20,287 bases of DNA from a virus. The notes beneath the pieces are model-generated. The model searched no databases and was not told where the DNA came from. It saw nothing but the letters and a program-made list of their open reading frames with translations. Numbering within the stretch: position 1 is the stretch's first letter; every line of letters begins with the position of its first letter. Where the stretch lies: IMG/VR virus record IMGVR_UViG_3300042458_000724, positions 1-20,287 of that record. The stretch is one strand, 5' to 3'. The position numbers and the translations under genes are program-made. Positions 6,370 through 13,085 of this stretch are shown here, piece by piece.

Positions 6370-8208
6370 TTATCTCAATTCTCTTAAATCAAATGTACGA
6401 ACTCCATCAACTGTGATTCTCGCGTAAAAACGGTTATTAACCATCTTCTTAGCGTATCTCGTCATTATACCTTTGATCGGTGTAAAGTTGAACGGGTTAT
6501 ACATTGTAGGTGTTAATTGTAGAGGTACATACGGTGCGTAAATGTAACCAGTGTCAAGTAAAGATGTTCCTTTGTGACCAATCAAGATTTGATTTGGTGG
6601 GAAGTAAGGATCTCTATATACTTGGTAACGACCAGAAAGTGTACCAACTCTTTCAATACCCATGTTGTATTGATCTTGCTCAGGAGACGCGTTAGATACG
6701 TGGAAGTATTCTAAATCGTCAAAGATTGCAGAAATCTCAGAAGAAACGATAATCCAGTTAGCTCCACCTCTCAAAGTTGATTTGTGAATTTGAGCTGACA
6801 ATTGGTTAACCGCAGTAATCAAAGTTTGATTCCAGTCTTTTTGAGTATAAGATGTAGTTAAAGACAATCTTCTCCATCCGTTGTAATCCCAACGTAGGTT
6901 CCAAGCCGCTCCTTTACGTAAGTCACGTAAAATTTCACGGTCAATCTCAGCTGCTACTTGTTCAGACAATAAAGCTGTTAATTCAGCCTCAGCGTCAATG
7001 TTGTGGAATGCCGCAACGTCTTGAGCTAATTCTGGAGACCATTGTGCTCTTAATTTTCTTTCAGTTACAGAAACTGTTACTGACTCTAAATCAAAAGAAA
7101 CCTCACCGATCTCATCTTGGAATTCAAGATTTTCATATGTTCTATAAACTGCTGTGAAATCAGTGTTACCTAATGTACCGATTGTAGAACCAGTATAACC
7201 ATCTAAAGAGTCATCACCACAAGTAGGACAAGCCGGACAAGATAGATCAACTTCTAAATAGATACAACCTGTTACGTCACAGATGTTGTTATAAGAACCA
7301 CCATTTCCTGTTTGAGGGAATGTTGTGTTAACTTGAGCACCGTAATTAACAATACCTTTACCATATTGTTGAGTAACTACTCTAAATAATAATGGTCTGA
7401 AATTACCGTTAGAGTCTTGTAATGCGTTACAAGTATCTGCAGATGTTGTGAAATCTGTATTAGCGAAGATTTTAAGGTCAGACAAGAAAGTCTCAGTATC
7501 AACCTCATTTCCGTCAGGACCGATTAATTTACCAGCTCCCTCACCTAAAGTTCTGAAATCACATAATGAAATAATAACTTTTCTAACGTTTTTGTTATTG
7601 TATTCACCAGCAGCATTTGATAAACCTCCGTTATTCCATACTTGTACTGTAGTGTCTGCGGTAACCGCTGACCATCTACCTTTTGAGTAATCAAATAAAC
7701 CAGCAGGATCTAAACCAGCTTCAGGACCTTCATAGAATAAATCATAAAGATTTTTCTTGAATGCGTTTGCGTTCGGTAAGTAACCATCTCCAACACCACC
7801 AATTCCTGGATTGTTAGGTGAACCTACAGGTGCGTAATGATCTGCAGTGTTTGTTGGGTTAGTTTGTTGGTATCCTTGAATACGTGGTACAAAGAAGAAC
7901 AATTTACCAATAGGTAAGTTCATTGCTTGTACAGAAACGATATCGTTAGCTAACAATTTAGAGAAAACTCTTCTTACGATAGGGAAAACAACTGTTTCAA
8001 ATGCTCCGTTAGAACCTTCAGAAGTTGCTTCGTTAATCAAGTGAGAAGCTTGGTTTTCATATAACTGAGCTACGTTTTCTTTTAGGTGGCCTTTAAGACC
8101 TTCAAGGAATCCTAATCTATCCCATTTGTTAATTGTATCTTCTTTGATAACTTTAAGGTGTTTTAACCCTATGTTACCAACAAGACCTGATTCTAATAAT
8201 GCTCCCAT
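6370..8208 (-). CDS. Major capsid protein, T4 gp23-like
   Basis: 612 residues; forms the hexameric head lattice. Recognised by blocks shared with T4 gp23: VRR then ANDIVSVQAMNLPIGKLFF (about 79-105), SVTERKLRAQWSPELAQD followed by a DAEAELTALL segment (about 380-415), and the C-terminal GYIYAPYVPLQLTP with KGIMTRYAKK (554-588). The prohead N-terminal arm is residues 1-60; HLINE|ATSE fits cleavage by the gp21-type protease after Glu60, as T4 gp23 is cut after its residue 65. An unusual insertion at about 300-340 carries C310, C315 and a CPACPTC cluster (C324, C327, C330). It is longer than T4 gp23 (521 residues). It follows the scaffold gene and has a long A-rich leader, with ATATTTAT 38 nt before the ATG. 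Confidence 0.95.
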   Translation of the reverse strand: MGALLESGLVGNIGLKHLKVIKEDTINKWDRLGFLEGLKGHLKENVAQLYENQASHLINEATSEGSNGAFETVVFPIVRRVFSKLLANDIVSVQAMNLPIGKLFFFVPRIQGYQQTNPTNTADHYAPVGSPNNPGIGGVGDGYLPNANAFKKNLYDLFYEGPEAGLDPAGLFDYSKGRWSAVTADTTVQVWNNGGLSNAAGEYNNKNVRKVIISLCDFRTLGEGAGKLIGPDGNEVDTETFLSDLKIFANTDFTTSADTCNALQDSNGNFRPLLFRVVTQQYGKGIVNYGAQVNTTFPQTGNGGSYNNICDVTGCIYLEVDLSCPACPTCGDDSLDGYTGSTIGTLGNTDFTAVYRTYENLEFQDEIGEVSFDLESVTVSVTERKLRAQWSPELAQDVAAFHNIDAEAELTALLSEQVAAEIDREILRDLRKGAAWNLRWDYNGWRRLSLTTSYTQKDWNQTLITAVNQLSAQIHKSTLRGGANWIIVSSEISAIFDDLEYFHVSNASPEQDQYNMGIERVGTLSGRYQVYRDPYFPPNQILIGHKGTSLLDTGYIYAPYVPLQLTPTMYNPFNFTPIKGIMTRYAKKMVNNRFYARITVDGVRTFDLRELR

Positions 8209-8245
8209 TTTTTTTATTTTTGGCTTTATTTTTATTTATGTATTG

Positions 8246-8255
8246 TATAAATATA
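8246..8255 (-). promoter_or_regulatory. ATATTTAT motif upstream of the capsid gene
   Basis: Sense TATATTTATA; the 8-mer is 38 nt before the capsid ATG, the longest spacing of the set. The 84-base gap between scaffold and capsid holds no hairpin terminator, so this may let the capsid gene be boosted separately. The leader between motif and ATG is almost all A and T. Confidence 0.4.
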
Positions 8256-8292
8256 CTTTACTTTTGAAAAAGTTAATTTTTCGTTTATTTTT

Positions 8293-9873
8293 TTATAATT
8301 TTGTCATTAAATCTTTCATTCTTAAAAACTGAGGATTTTCATATGTTTTTGATTCAATCAGATTAACTGCCGATCCAGAAGTGGACGTTTTATTAACAGT
8401 TCTTTCTAATGACTCAGTTATTGAAACATTTTCAGATAAAGAATTATTTGATAATTCAGACTTAACTACTCTATAAAGATTTTTTGATTCTTTTAATGTT
8501 TCAACATCATCAAATCTTCTTAGAATATTTATTTTTTCTTGTTTTGTGGTTGAATGTTCTGTAAATAATCTTGTTGCGTAAGCTAAATTTGAATTAAATA
8601 CCGCAACTTCATTTAATTTAGTTCTAAATAAATCAAGTGCTTTTCTGTATTCTCCATTTTTAGTTCTCAACTCAATTACTTCTTCTTTAAGATGTCTTGG
8701 TGCTGTTTTTGGTTTAGGTAAACCTCTACCAAATGATTTCCCGGAACCGTATGTTCTTGAAGCTTCTTTGGTTTCAACTTTTTTACCAGATTTAATTGGT
8801 CTAAATTCACCATCAAGATTTTCTCCGTCTTTGTAAGTAAATTTAGCTTTACCCATTCCTACTCCTTTGGTTCCTTCTTTTTGTTTAGTGGTTTTGTAGT
8901 CAGTAACTTGTCCGTATTTGAACTTAGGTCCTTTACCCATTCCTACCCCTTTAGACTTTTGTCTCATAGATTTAGCTTCAGATAAATTTTCATCATCTTC
9001 TTCATCATCATAAGAATACATTTCGTCCTCACCATATTCAGAATCAAGACTCATAAAATCATCTTCTTCATCCATACTCATTTTCATATCGTCCATTTCT
9101 ATTTCATAAACAATACCTTCTTCCATTTCGTCTTCATCTTCTTCTTCGTCATCAAAAGAAAAATCCTCCATTTCATCTTCTTCTTCTTCGTCATCAAAAG
9201 AAAAATCCTCCATTTCGTCTTCATCTTCATCATCATAAGAAGACATATCATCCATGTACATTTCTTGCATATCCATGTCCATTTCGTCTTCATCTTCTTC
9301 TTCATCATCAAATGAGAAATCTTCCATGTCTTCATCTTCCTCTTCTTCATCTTCAAAAGAATAATCTTCGTGTGATCCGAACATTTCCTCAAGGTCTTTT
9401 TCCATACTATTATTTTCCATAGATTCGTTTAGTTTAATGATGTATTCATCGTCATCATCGGTTAATGTGATAATATTGTTATCTCTAGTTACAACAACGC
9501 CATCATTATCACCCATGGCTTTAAACACTCGGATTACTTCAGAGTCAGACGCTCCTCTCATGTCGATTGTTTCATCTTCTTCTGGTTCCATCCCAGTCAT
9601 TTCATCACCCATCATCATAGGTTCTTCAGCATCCATTTCCGGCTCAGCAAAATCCATTCCTTCTTCCTCGTCAGGTAACATAGGAGTTTCGGCGTCGACA
9701 TCTTCAGGTGCTGGTGTTGTAATCTCCTCTTGTTCCATAAGAGATTCTTTTACTAATGAATTGATTTCTTTCCTCATAGTAGATGAAAGTATTCCTTGTG
9801 CATTTTTTTTAAGAGATTCTTCCAAATTTTTTATCTGGAATAATGTATCTTCTATCATGTTTTTTTCTGCCAT
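8293..9873 (-). CDS. Prohead core scaffold, T4 gp22-like in position
   Basis: 526 residues, extremely acidic. Residues 1-50 are helical and include KEINSLVKESLMEQ (35-48), which has the LxE pattern seen at the N-termini of other proteins here. About 105-150 is a small folded segment (VVVTRDNNIITLTDDDDEYII). About 165-300 consists of Asp/Glu/Met/Ser repeats around DFSFDDEEE. About 305-375 is basic, with two GVGMGK repeats. The C-terminal 130 residues are helical (KLNEVAVFNSNLAYATRLF). It lies directly upstream of the capsid gene, the gp22 position, and has the composition of a scaffold. The scaffold role is from position and composition; T4 gp22 is only 269 residues, so the acidic and basic middle is extra. 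Expected to be degraded or cut by the gp21-like protease during maturation. Confidence 0.8.
   Translation of the reverse strand: MAEKNMIEDTLFQIKNLEESLKKNAQGILSSTMRKEINSLVKESLMEQEEITTPAPEDVDAETPMLPDEEEGMDFAEPEMDAEEPMMMGDEMTGMEPEEDETIDMRGASDSEVIRVFKAMGDNDGVVVTRDNNIITLTDDDDEYIIKLNESMENNSMEKDLEEMFGSHEDYSFEDEEEEDEDMEDFSFDDEEEDEDEMDMDMQEMYMDDMSSYDDEDEDEMEDFSFDDEEEEDEMEDFSFDDEEEDEDEMEEGIVYEIEMDDMKMSMDEEDDFMSLDSEYGEDEMYSYDDEEDDENLSEAKSMRQKSKGVGMGKGPKFKYGQVTDYKTTKQKEGTKGVGMGKAKFTYKDGENLDGEFRPIKSGKKVETKEASRTYGSGKSFGRGLPKPKTAPRHLKEEVIELRTKNGEYRKALDLFRTKLNEVAVFNSNLAYATRLFTEHSTTKQEKINILRRFDDVETLKESKNLYRVVKSELSNNSLSENVSITESLERTVNKTSTSGSAVNLIESKTYENPQFLRMKDLMTKL
9147..9216 (-). repeat. 42-bp tandem coding repeat in the scaffold gene
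   Basis: Two perfect 28-base copies (9147-9174 and 9189-9216) at a 42-base offset encode MEDFSFDDE plus acidic residues, a 14-residue unit. A decayed third copy lies near 9308-9330. The in-frame period suggests slippage-driven expansion of the acidic region. Confidence 0.8.
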
Positions 9874-9887
9874 TGATAATTCTTTTC

Positions 9888-9899
9888 AATATAAATATT
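9888..9899 (-). promoter_or_regulatory. ATATTTAT motif upstream of the scaffold gene
   Basis: Sense AATATTTATATT, identical over 12 bases to the copy at 2018-2029; the 8-mer core is 17 nt before the scaffold ATG and directly downstream of the terminator at 9929-9959. That arrangement fits a new transcript starting here. Confidence 0.5.
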
Positions 9900-9928
9900 G
9901 TATTTTTCAGAAAAAATCAGCATAAAAC

Positions 9929-9959
9929 AAAAAAGGGAGACAATTGTCCCCCTTTTTTT
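9929..9959 (-). terminator. Terminator between the DUF4494-like gene and the scaffold gene
   Basis: Minus strand: A-run, GGGGGAC, loop AATT, GTCTCCC, T-run, with one G-U pair. It ends the transcript of the protease and 71-aa genes. Stem sequences resemble those of the capsid terminator (both contain GACAA and TTGTCTCC). The A-run on the other side makes it potentially bidirectional. Confidence 0.85.
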
Positions 9960-9977
9960 AAAAAAATAATTTTTTAT

Positions 9978-10193
9978 TTAATTAATTACTTCATCAATTT
10001 TACTTTCTGTGATTGATGTAATCCTCCAATCCATTGTGTAATTTTCATAAACTTTAGTTACTTTCGCCTCAACATCCGTTGGTGAATAACCCATAACTAA
10101 TTTTTCTTCTTTCATCTTTTTAACTCTTCCAGATTCGCTATCTAGTAAATCTGACGTAATTTTTGCTACAAAAAATTTTTCTCCTTGTTCCAT
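9978..10193 (-). CDS. Small DUF4494-like protein, 71 aa
   Basis: A compact alpha/beta protein: FFVAKITSD, then KMKEEKLVMGYSPTDVEAKV, then a strand with WRITSITESKIDEVI. This layout (a strand, Lys/Glu-rich hairpin, a phrase like YSPTDVEA, a second helix) resembles DUF4494, a small family of unknown function found in Bacteroidota and their phages; the assignment is by eye. It starts 4 bases after the protease stop codon and is followed by a terminator, so it is co-expressed with the prohead protease. It holds the place between gp21 and gp22; whether it takes part in head assembly is unknown. Confidence 0.65.
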   Translation of the reverse strand: MEQGEKFFVAKITSDLLDSESGRVKKMKEEKLVMGYSPTDVEAKVTKVYENYTMDWRITSITESKIDEVIN

Positions 10194-10197
10194 AATT

Positions 10198-10917
10198 TTA
10201 TTTTTCTAAATAATGAGTTAATCTTTTCATTAAGTCAAGTGATTTGTCTCCAGAGTCGTTAACATTTTTTTCAAGAGTCATTTTTTTCTCCTCATCTAAA
10301 TTTTCTTCATATTTCATTCTATCGTCTTTATTTAAAAATAAATAAGCTCCTGGAGTTGACGGTGATGATACAAGGTCAAAACAGATCAATTCAAAATCTT
10401 CCTGAACCTCATTCTGTTCCCCAACTTTTTTAAGTGACCCAACACCACGAGAAGATATACCTAATGTTACCCCTTGACGTAAGTAGTTTGCTGCCATATC
10501 TCCCTTTGTGGATACAATCCCTCTTTCGTGAAATCCTGGAGATGTAAGTAATTTTAATTTACCTAATAGTACCGGTCCATCCCACCATATTTCAGTAATC
10601 ATATGAGACACACGATCAAGATCTATTAAAGAAGATTCGGGATGATTTAATTCCGAAAGAGAAGTTCCTTTCTCAATCATTTTTTTATAATTTTCCGCTT
10701 CTCTTTTTAAAATCTTTTCCGGATAAACTCTTCCGTTTCTATTTGGTGTATTATATTTTTGTAAAACCGCATAAAATTCAAAGGGTTTTGAGTGATCTAA
10801 AAAAGTCTTTTCTTCCATTATAAAATGGTTATTTCTTTCTTTTGGATTGATGTATCCAGCGTCGTACTCAATAAGAATTAATTTTTTATTAAGTTCATTT
10901 TTTGTATTAATATGCAT
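10198..10917 (-). CDS. Prohead core maturation protease, T4 gp21-like
   Basis: 239 residues; serine protease of the herpesvirus-assemblin-like fold that cleaves scaffold and capsid in the prohead. Matches to T4 gp21: NTPNRNGRVYPEKIL (57-70), SELNHPES with catalytic His92, WWDG (111-114), TLGISSRGVGSL (151-162) with the catalytic serine at 155 or 156, and CFDLVSSPSTPGA (179-191). The Lys/Glu-rich C-terminus after residue 198 is probably removed by self-processing. The N-terminal LILIEYD agrees with the gp21 beginning, which supports the ATG at 10917 rather than the later Met34. It starts 2 bases after the stop of the homing endonuclease gene, an unusually tight junction. Confidence 0.93.
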   Translation of the reverse strand: MHINTKNELNKKLILIEYDAGYINPKERNNHFIMEEKTFLDHSKPFEFYAVLQKYNTPNRNGRVYPEKILKREAENYKKMIEKGTSLSELNHPESSLIDLDRVSHMITEIWWDGPVLLGKLKLLTSPGFHERGIVSTKGDMAANYLRQGVTLGISSRGVGSLKKVGEQNEVQEDFELICFDLVSSPSTPGAYLFLNKDDRMKYEENLDEEKKMTLEKNVNDSGDKSLDLMKRLTHYLEK

Positions 10918-10919
10918 TT

Positions 10920-11588
10920 TTATTTAAATTTCCATTTATATCCACCAGCACTCCTCCTTTGGTTATTAGCACACATTCTAATTGAGTTTCGGTTTATAGA
11001 TAAGTATTCGGATACTTCTTTTAAAGATCCCCAACCGGTAATAAAATTACCATCTAAGTCGTATTGGTCCACCGGTTTAAATTTACTTTCAATACAATAC
11101 TTTGATTGTTTCCTACCAAACATAGAATTTTTTTCACCTTTTCTTTTTTCGGATAATGACTTTCTACCTTCTTCGGTTAACTTTCTTTTTTTTGCGGATT
11201 CGCTCATTATTTTAATAGTTTCTTCAGTAAAAACCCTACCCTTTAATTTTTGTGAAATTAATTTATTTATTTCATCACCAAAATTACCACCATCCCCACC
11301 TTCAGTTAAATTTGTTAAATTATAACCCTTATCTTTATAGTATTTTACCCAATATTTTTCTTTTTCACTCCACTCATATTTTTGAACAGTGTCTATAATT
11401 TCCATTATTGGTTTTTTGTCTTCCTTAAGTAATTTTTGAATCCAATTATTCTTATAAGTTTTTTTATATTTACTTTTTCTTATGTGTTCTATAATTCTTT
11501 CTTTTGGATTATCGGATTTACCAACATATCTAATTTCATTATCATTGGGGTCTCTCAATACATAAATATATGTATATGTTTCTATCAT
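10920..11588 (-). CDS. Free-standing GIY-YIG homing endonuclease
   Basis: 222 residues. GIY-YIG nuclease domain at 5-100: YIYVL (7-11), RYVGKS (20-25), Arg31, the conserved Glu in SEKEKYW (74-80) and NLTEGGDG (93-100). Residues about 113-160 are NUMOD3-like DNA-binding repeats (GEKNSMFGRKQ). Residues 173-221 are a NUMOD1 module (VDQYDLDGNFITGW, SLKEVSEYL, RRSAGGYKWKF). It cuts DNA site-specifically and spreads its own gene. It sits between a conserved hypothetical gene and the prohead protease, almost abutting the latter, and no intron boundaries are seen, so it is an intergenic homing gene rather than an intron-encoded one. It is intact. Confidence 0.93.
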   Translation of the reverse strand: MIETYTYIYVLRDPNDNEIRYVGKSDNPKERIIEHIRKSKYKKTYKNNWIQKLLKEDKKPIMEIIDTVQKYEWSEKEKYWVKYYKDKGYNLTNLTEGGDGGNFGDEINKLISQKLKGRVFTEETIKIMSESAKKRKLTEEGRKSLSEKRKGEKNSMFGRKQSKYCIESKFKPVDQYDLDGNFITGWGSLKEVSEYLSINRNSIRMCANNQRRSAGGYKWKFK

Positions 11589-11608
11589 TACTTAATATTA
11601 ATTTTATG

Positions 11609-11616
11609 ATAAATAT
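11609..11616 (-). promoter_or_regulatory. ATATTTAT motif upstream of the homing endonuclease
   Basis: The 8-mer lies 20 nt before the endonuclease ATG and overlaps the stop codon of the 11616-12083 gene by one base. If the endonuclease is an insertion, this copy may originally have served the prohead protease gene. Confidence 0.35.
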
Positions 11617-12083
11617 TACTCCGTTTCGGTTTTTACTTTTATTACTTTAGTATTACCATTTTTCGTTAAACAAAATTTAAAATATTCGTTTTTAGTTAAG
11701 ACATCAGAATAAATTTCTTTTATAATTTTTTTTAAGGCTTTTTTTAATTTGGGGGATTTAAAATCAATTTCTACATTCAAAAATAAATTTATTTCTAAAT
11801 TCATAAATGATTTCTTTTTTATTCGTAAACCACTTATCCTAAGATCCAAATCAACAATATACTTATCATCAAATAATGTCTTATCTAAATTATCAAATAT
11901 TGAGTGTTTTATTGATCTATTCATATTCAAGACAATTCTACTCCAGTTTTCGTAGTCGTCTTTTGGCTCAACCCAAGTTTGTAAGTTTAAATAAAGTGAT
12001 TTAAATTCTTTTGAATCTACTGTCCCATAAAGGACTTTAGATGATCTGAAACCATTTATTTTGGTGGTTTTTCCTTTTTTCAT
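11616..12083 (-). CDS. Hypothetical protein, 155 aa
   Basis: No family name recognised. The N-terminus is basic (KKGKTTKINGF). A central segment has alternating hydrophobic residues (IVDLDLRISGLRIKKKSF, NLEINLFLNVEIDF), suggesting a beta sheet of paired strands. The C-terminus is a Lys-rich helix and strand (KLKKALKKIIKEI). There are no membrane segments or signal peptide. It is divergent from the bS21 gene across an 89-base spacer and is followed 27 bases later by the homing endonuclease gene. Position between the portal and protease genes suggests a head-assembly or late function, but that is inference only. Confidence 0.7.
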   Translation of the reverse strand: MKKGKTTKINGFRSSKVLYGTVDSKEFKSLYLNLQTWVEPKDDYENWSRIVLNMNRSIKHSIFDNLDKTLFDDKYIVDLDLRISGLRIKKKSFMNLEINLFLNVEIDFKSPKLKKALKKIIKEIYSDVLTKNEYFKFCLTKNGNTKVIKVKTETE

Positions 12084-12127
12084 AATTTTTTTCCATATGT
12101 CTTAGGTTTATTTTTAGAAAATTTACT

Positions 12128-12135
12128 TAATTTTG
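12128..12135 (+). promoter_or_regulatory. Bacteroidota-type -7 element (TAATTTTG) for the bS21 gene
   Basis: TAATTTTG fits TAnnTTTG exactly and lies 37 nt before the bS21 ATG. A TTAGG at 12102-12106 is at about the right distance for a degenerate -33 element. It points away from the head operon, so bS21 is likely transcribed on its own by host-type RNA polymerase. Confidence 0.5.
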
Positions 12136-12172
12136 AGATATATATCAATATAATAAACATTTTAAATAAATT

Positions 12173-12364
12173 ATGTTAATAGTCCACGTAAAAAAAAATG
12201 ACATTGAGAGAGCCCTTAAAGAATTAAAGGGTAAAGTAATAAGAACTCGTCAGAATTCCCAGTTAAATAATAGAAAAGAATTTACTAAAAAGTCCGTTGA
12301 AAATCGTGATATGTTAAATAAAGCGATTTATCGTCAGAAATTACAATTAAAGGCTTCTGTTTAA
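12173..12364 (+). CDS. rpsU: Phage-encoded ribosomal protein bS21
   Basis: 63 residues, the usual length of Bacteroidota bS21. Hallmarks of the family: N-terminal MLIVHVKKND, then IERALKELK, then LNNRKEFTKKSVENR and the C-terminal KAIYRQKLQLK. Compared with cellular copies as I remember them, the KPS before the last helix is KKS and the middle is Gln/Asn-rich, so it is divergent. In Bacteroidota ribosomes bS21 helps cover the anti-Shine-Dalgarno end of 16S rRNA, so a viral copy could replace the host protein and bias initiation. It lies alone on the plus strand, with its own host-type promoter element, and overlaps the convergent 12347-13063 gene by 18 bases. No Shine-Dalgarno is present in its own leader. 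Confidence 0.88.
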   Translation: MLIVHVKKNDIERALKELKGKVIRTRQNSQLNNRKEFTKKSVENRDMLNKAIYRQKLQLKASV

Positions 12365-13063
12365 TTCTTGTAATTTAAAATAATTTAATTTATCGTAATT
12401 TTCCGATTTAACTTTATTAATTGTTTCGGTTAATTTTGTTGAGACTTCAGAATCGGTTTCTTGAGATGTTATTTGTTCTAATTTCTCTAAAACGTCTTCT
12501 TTTATTATTTCGTATTTTAATTTCAATTTTTCATCAGACTCTAAAAGAATTGAGTCTAATTTTCTTTTTTCATTTTCAGATAGAGAAGATAGGTAATTTT
12601 TAACTGTTTTATTTGCAATATTTACCATTTCATTTATTGAAACATTTTTAAATTCGTTCTGAGATTCTTCTTTCTTCTTTAGGTTTTCAAGAATAACACT
12701 TTTACTTCTTATCTTACTTTCTAAAGTTAGGACATTATTTGAAAATAAATTATCAATATCCTCATAAGAATTCTTTGTATTTATCTGATCTACCCAAAGG
12801 GTGATATCTGAAATATCTGATTTAGAAATTTTATTTACGGTATTTTCGTATAAGGTGATACTTTGGGTTATAAAGTCTGTTGCAATAGATTCACTTAAAC
12901 CTTTATTTGATGATAACTCATCGTACAAATAATATAATTTATTTAAATTTTTATTTTTTGCAACCAATTGGTCAAATACAAATAAATCTCTTTTTAACGT
13001 GTTATTTGCGTATGACTCAACTAAACACTTTTCTATTTTTGATTTTAATAATCCAAACTTCAT
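12347..13063 (-). CDS. Probable prohead core or scaffold-associated protein, 238 aa
   Basis: Almost wholly helical and charged, with long Lys/Glu/Asn/Ser-rich heptad-like stretches. The N-terminus reads KFGLLKSKIEKCLVES; LVE|S at residue 16 fits the prohead-protease rule. The segment KLYYLYDELSSNKG (about 40-53) is one I recall from other large Bacteroidota phages, without a function attached. It lies between portal and prohead protease, the place of the small core proteins gp67 and gp68 in T4. Composition, N-terminal motif and position together suggest a core component, but no direct homology to gp67/gp68 is visible. Its end overlaps the convergent bS21 gene. Confidence 0.7.
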   Translation of the reverse strand: MKFGLLKSKIEKCLVESYANNTLKRDLFVFDQLVAKNKNLNKLYYLYDELSSNKGLSESIATDFITQSITLYENTVNKISKSDISDITLWVDQINTKNSYEDIDNLFSNNVLTLESKIRSKSVILENLKKKEESQNEFKNVSINEMVNIANKTVKNYLSSLSENEKRKLDSILLESDEKLKLKYEIIKEDVLEKLEQITSQETDSEVSTKLTETINKVKSENYDKLNYFKLQELNRSL

Positions 13064-13077
13064 AATAAATTTTTATT

Positions 13078-13085
13078 ATAAATAT
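13078..13085 (-). promoter_or_regulatory. ATATTTAT motif upstream of the 13063 gene
   Basis: The 8-mer is 14 nt before the ATG, in a 21-base gap, and touches the portal stop codon. No terminator lies between, so if it is a promoter it adds to read-through from the portal gene. Confidence 0.35.

Noticed and set aside
9141-9222. Short regularly spaced repeats that could suggest a CRISPR array
   Set aside because: The unit is 42 bp, in frame and encodes an acidic peptide within a long gene; there are no unique spacers or dyad repeats.
9437-9925. 162-codon plus-strand open frame opposite the scaffold gene
   Set aside because: It is Ser/Ile/Val-rich only because it is the antisense of an Asp/Glu/Met-rich coding region; no start signal or independent support.
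10816-10917. Shorter prohead protease starting at Met34
   Set aside because: The residues before it (LILIEYD) agree with the beginning of T4 gp21, so the longer start is preferred.
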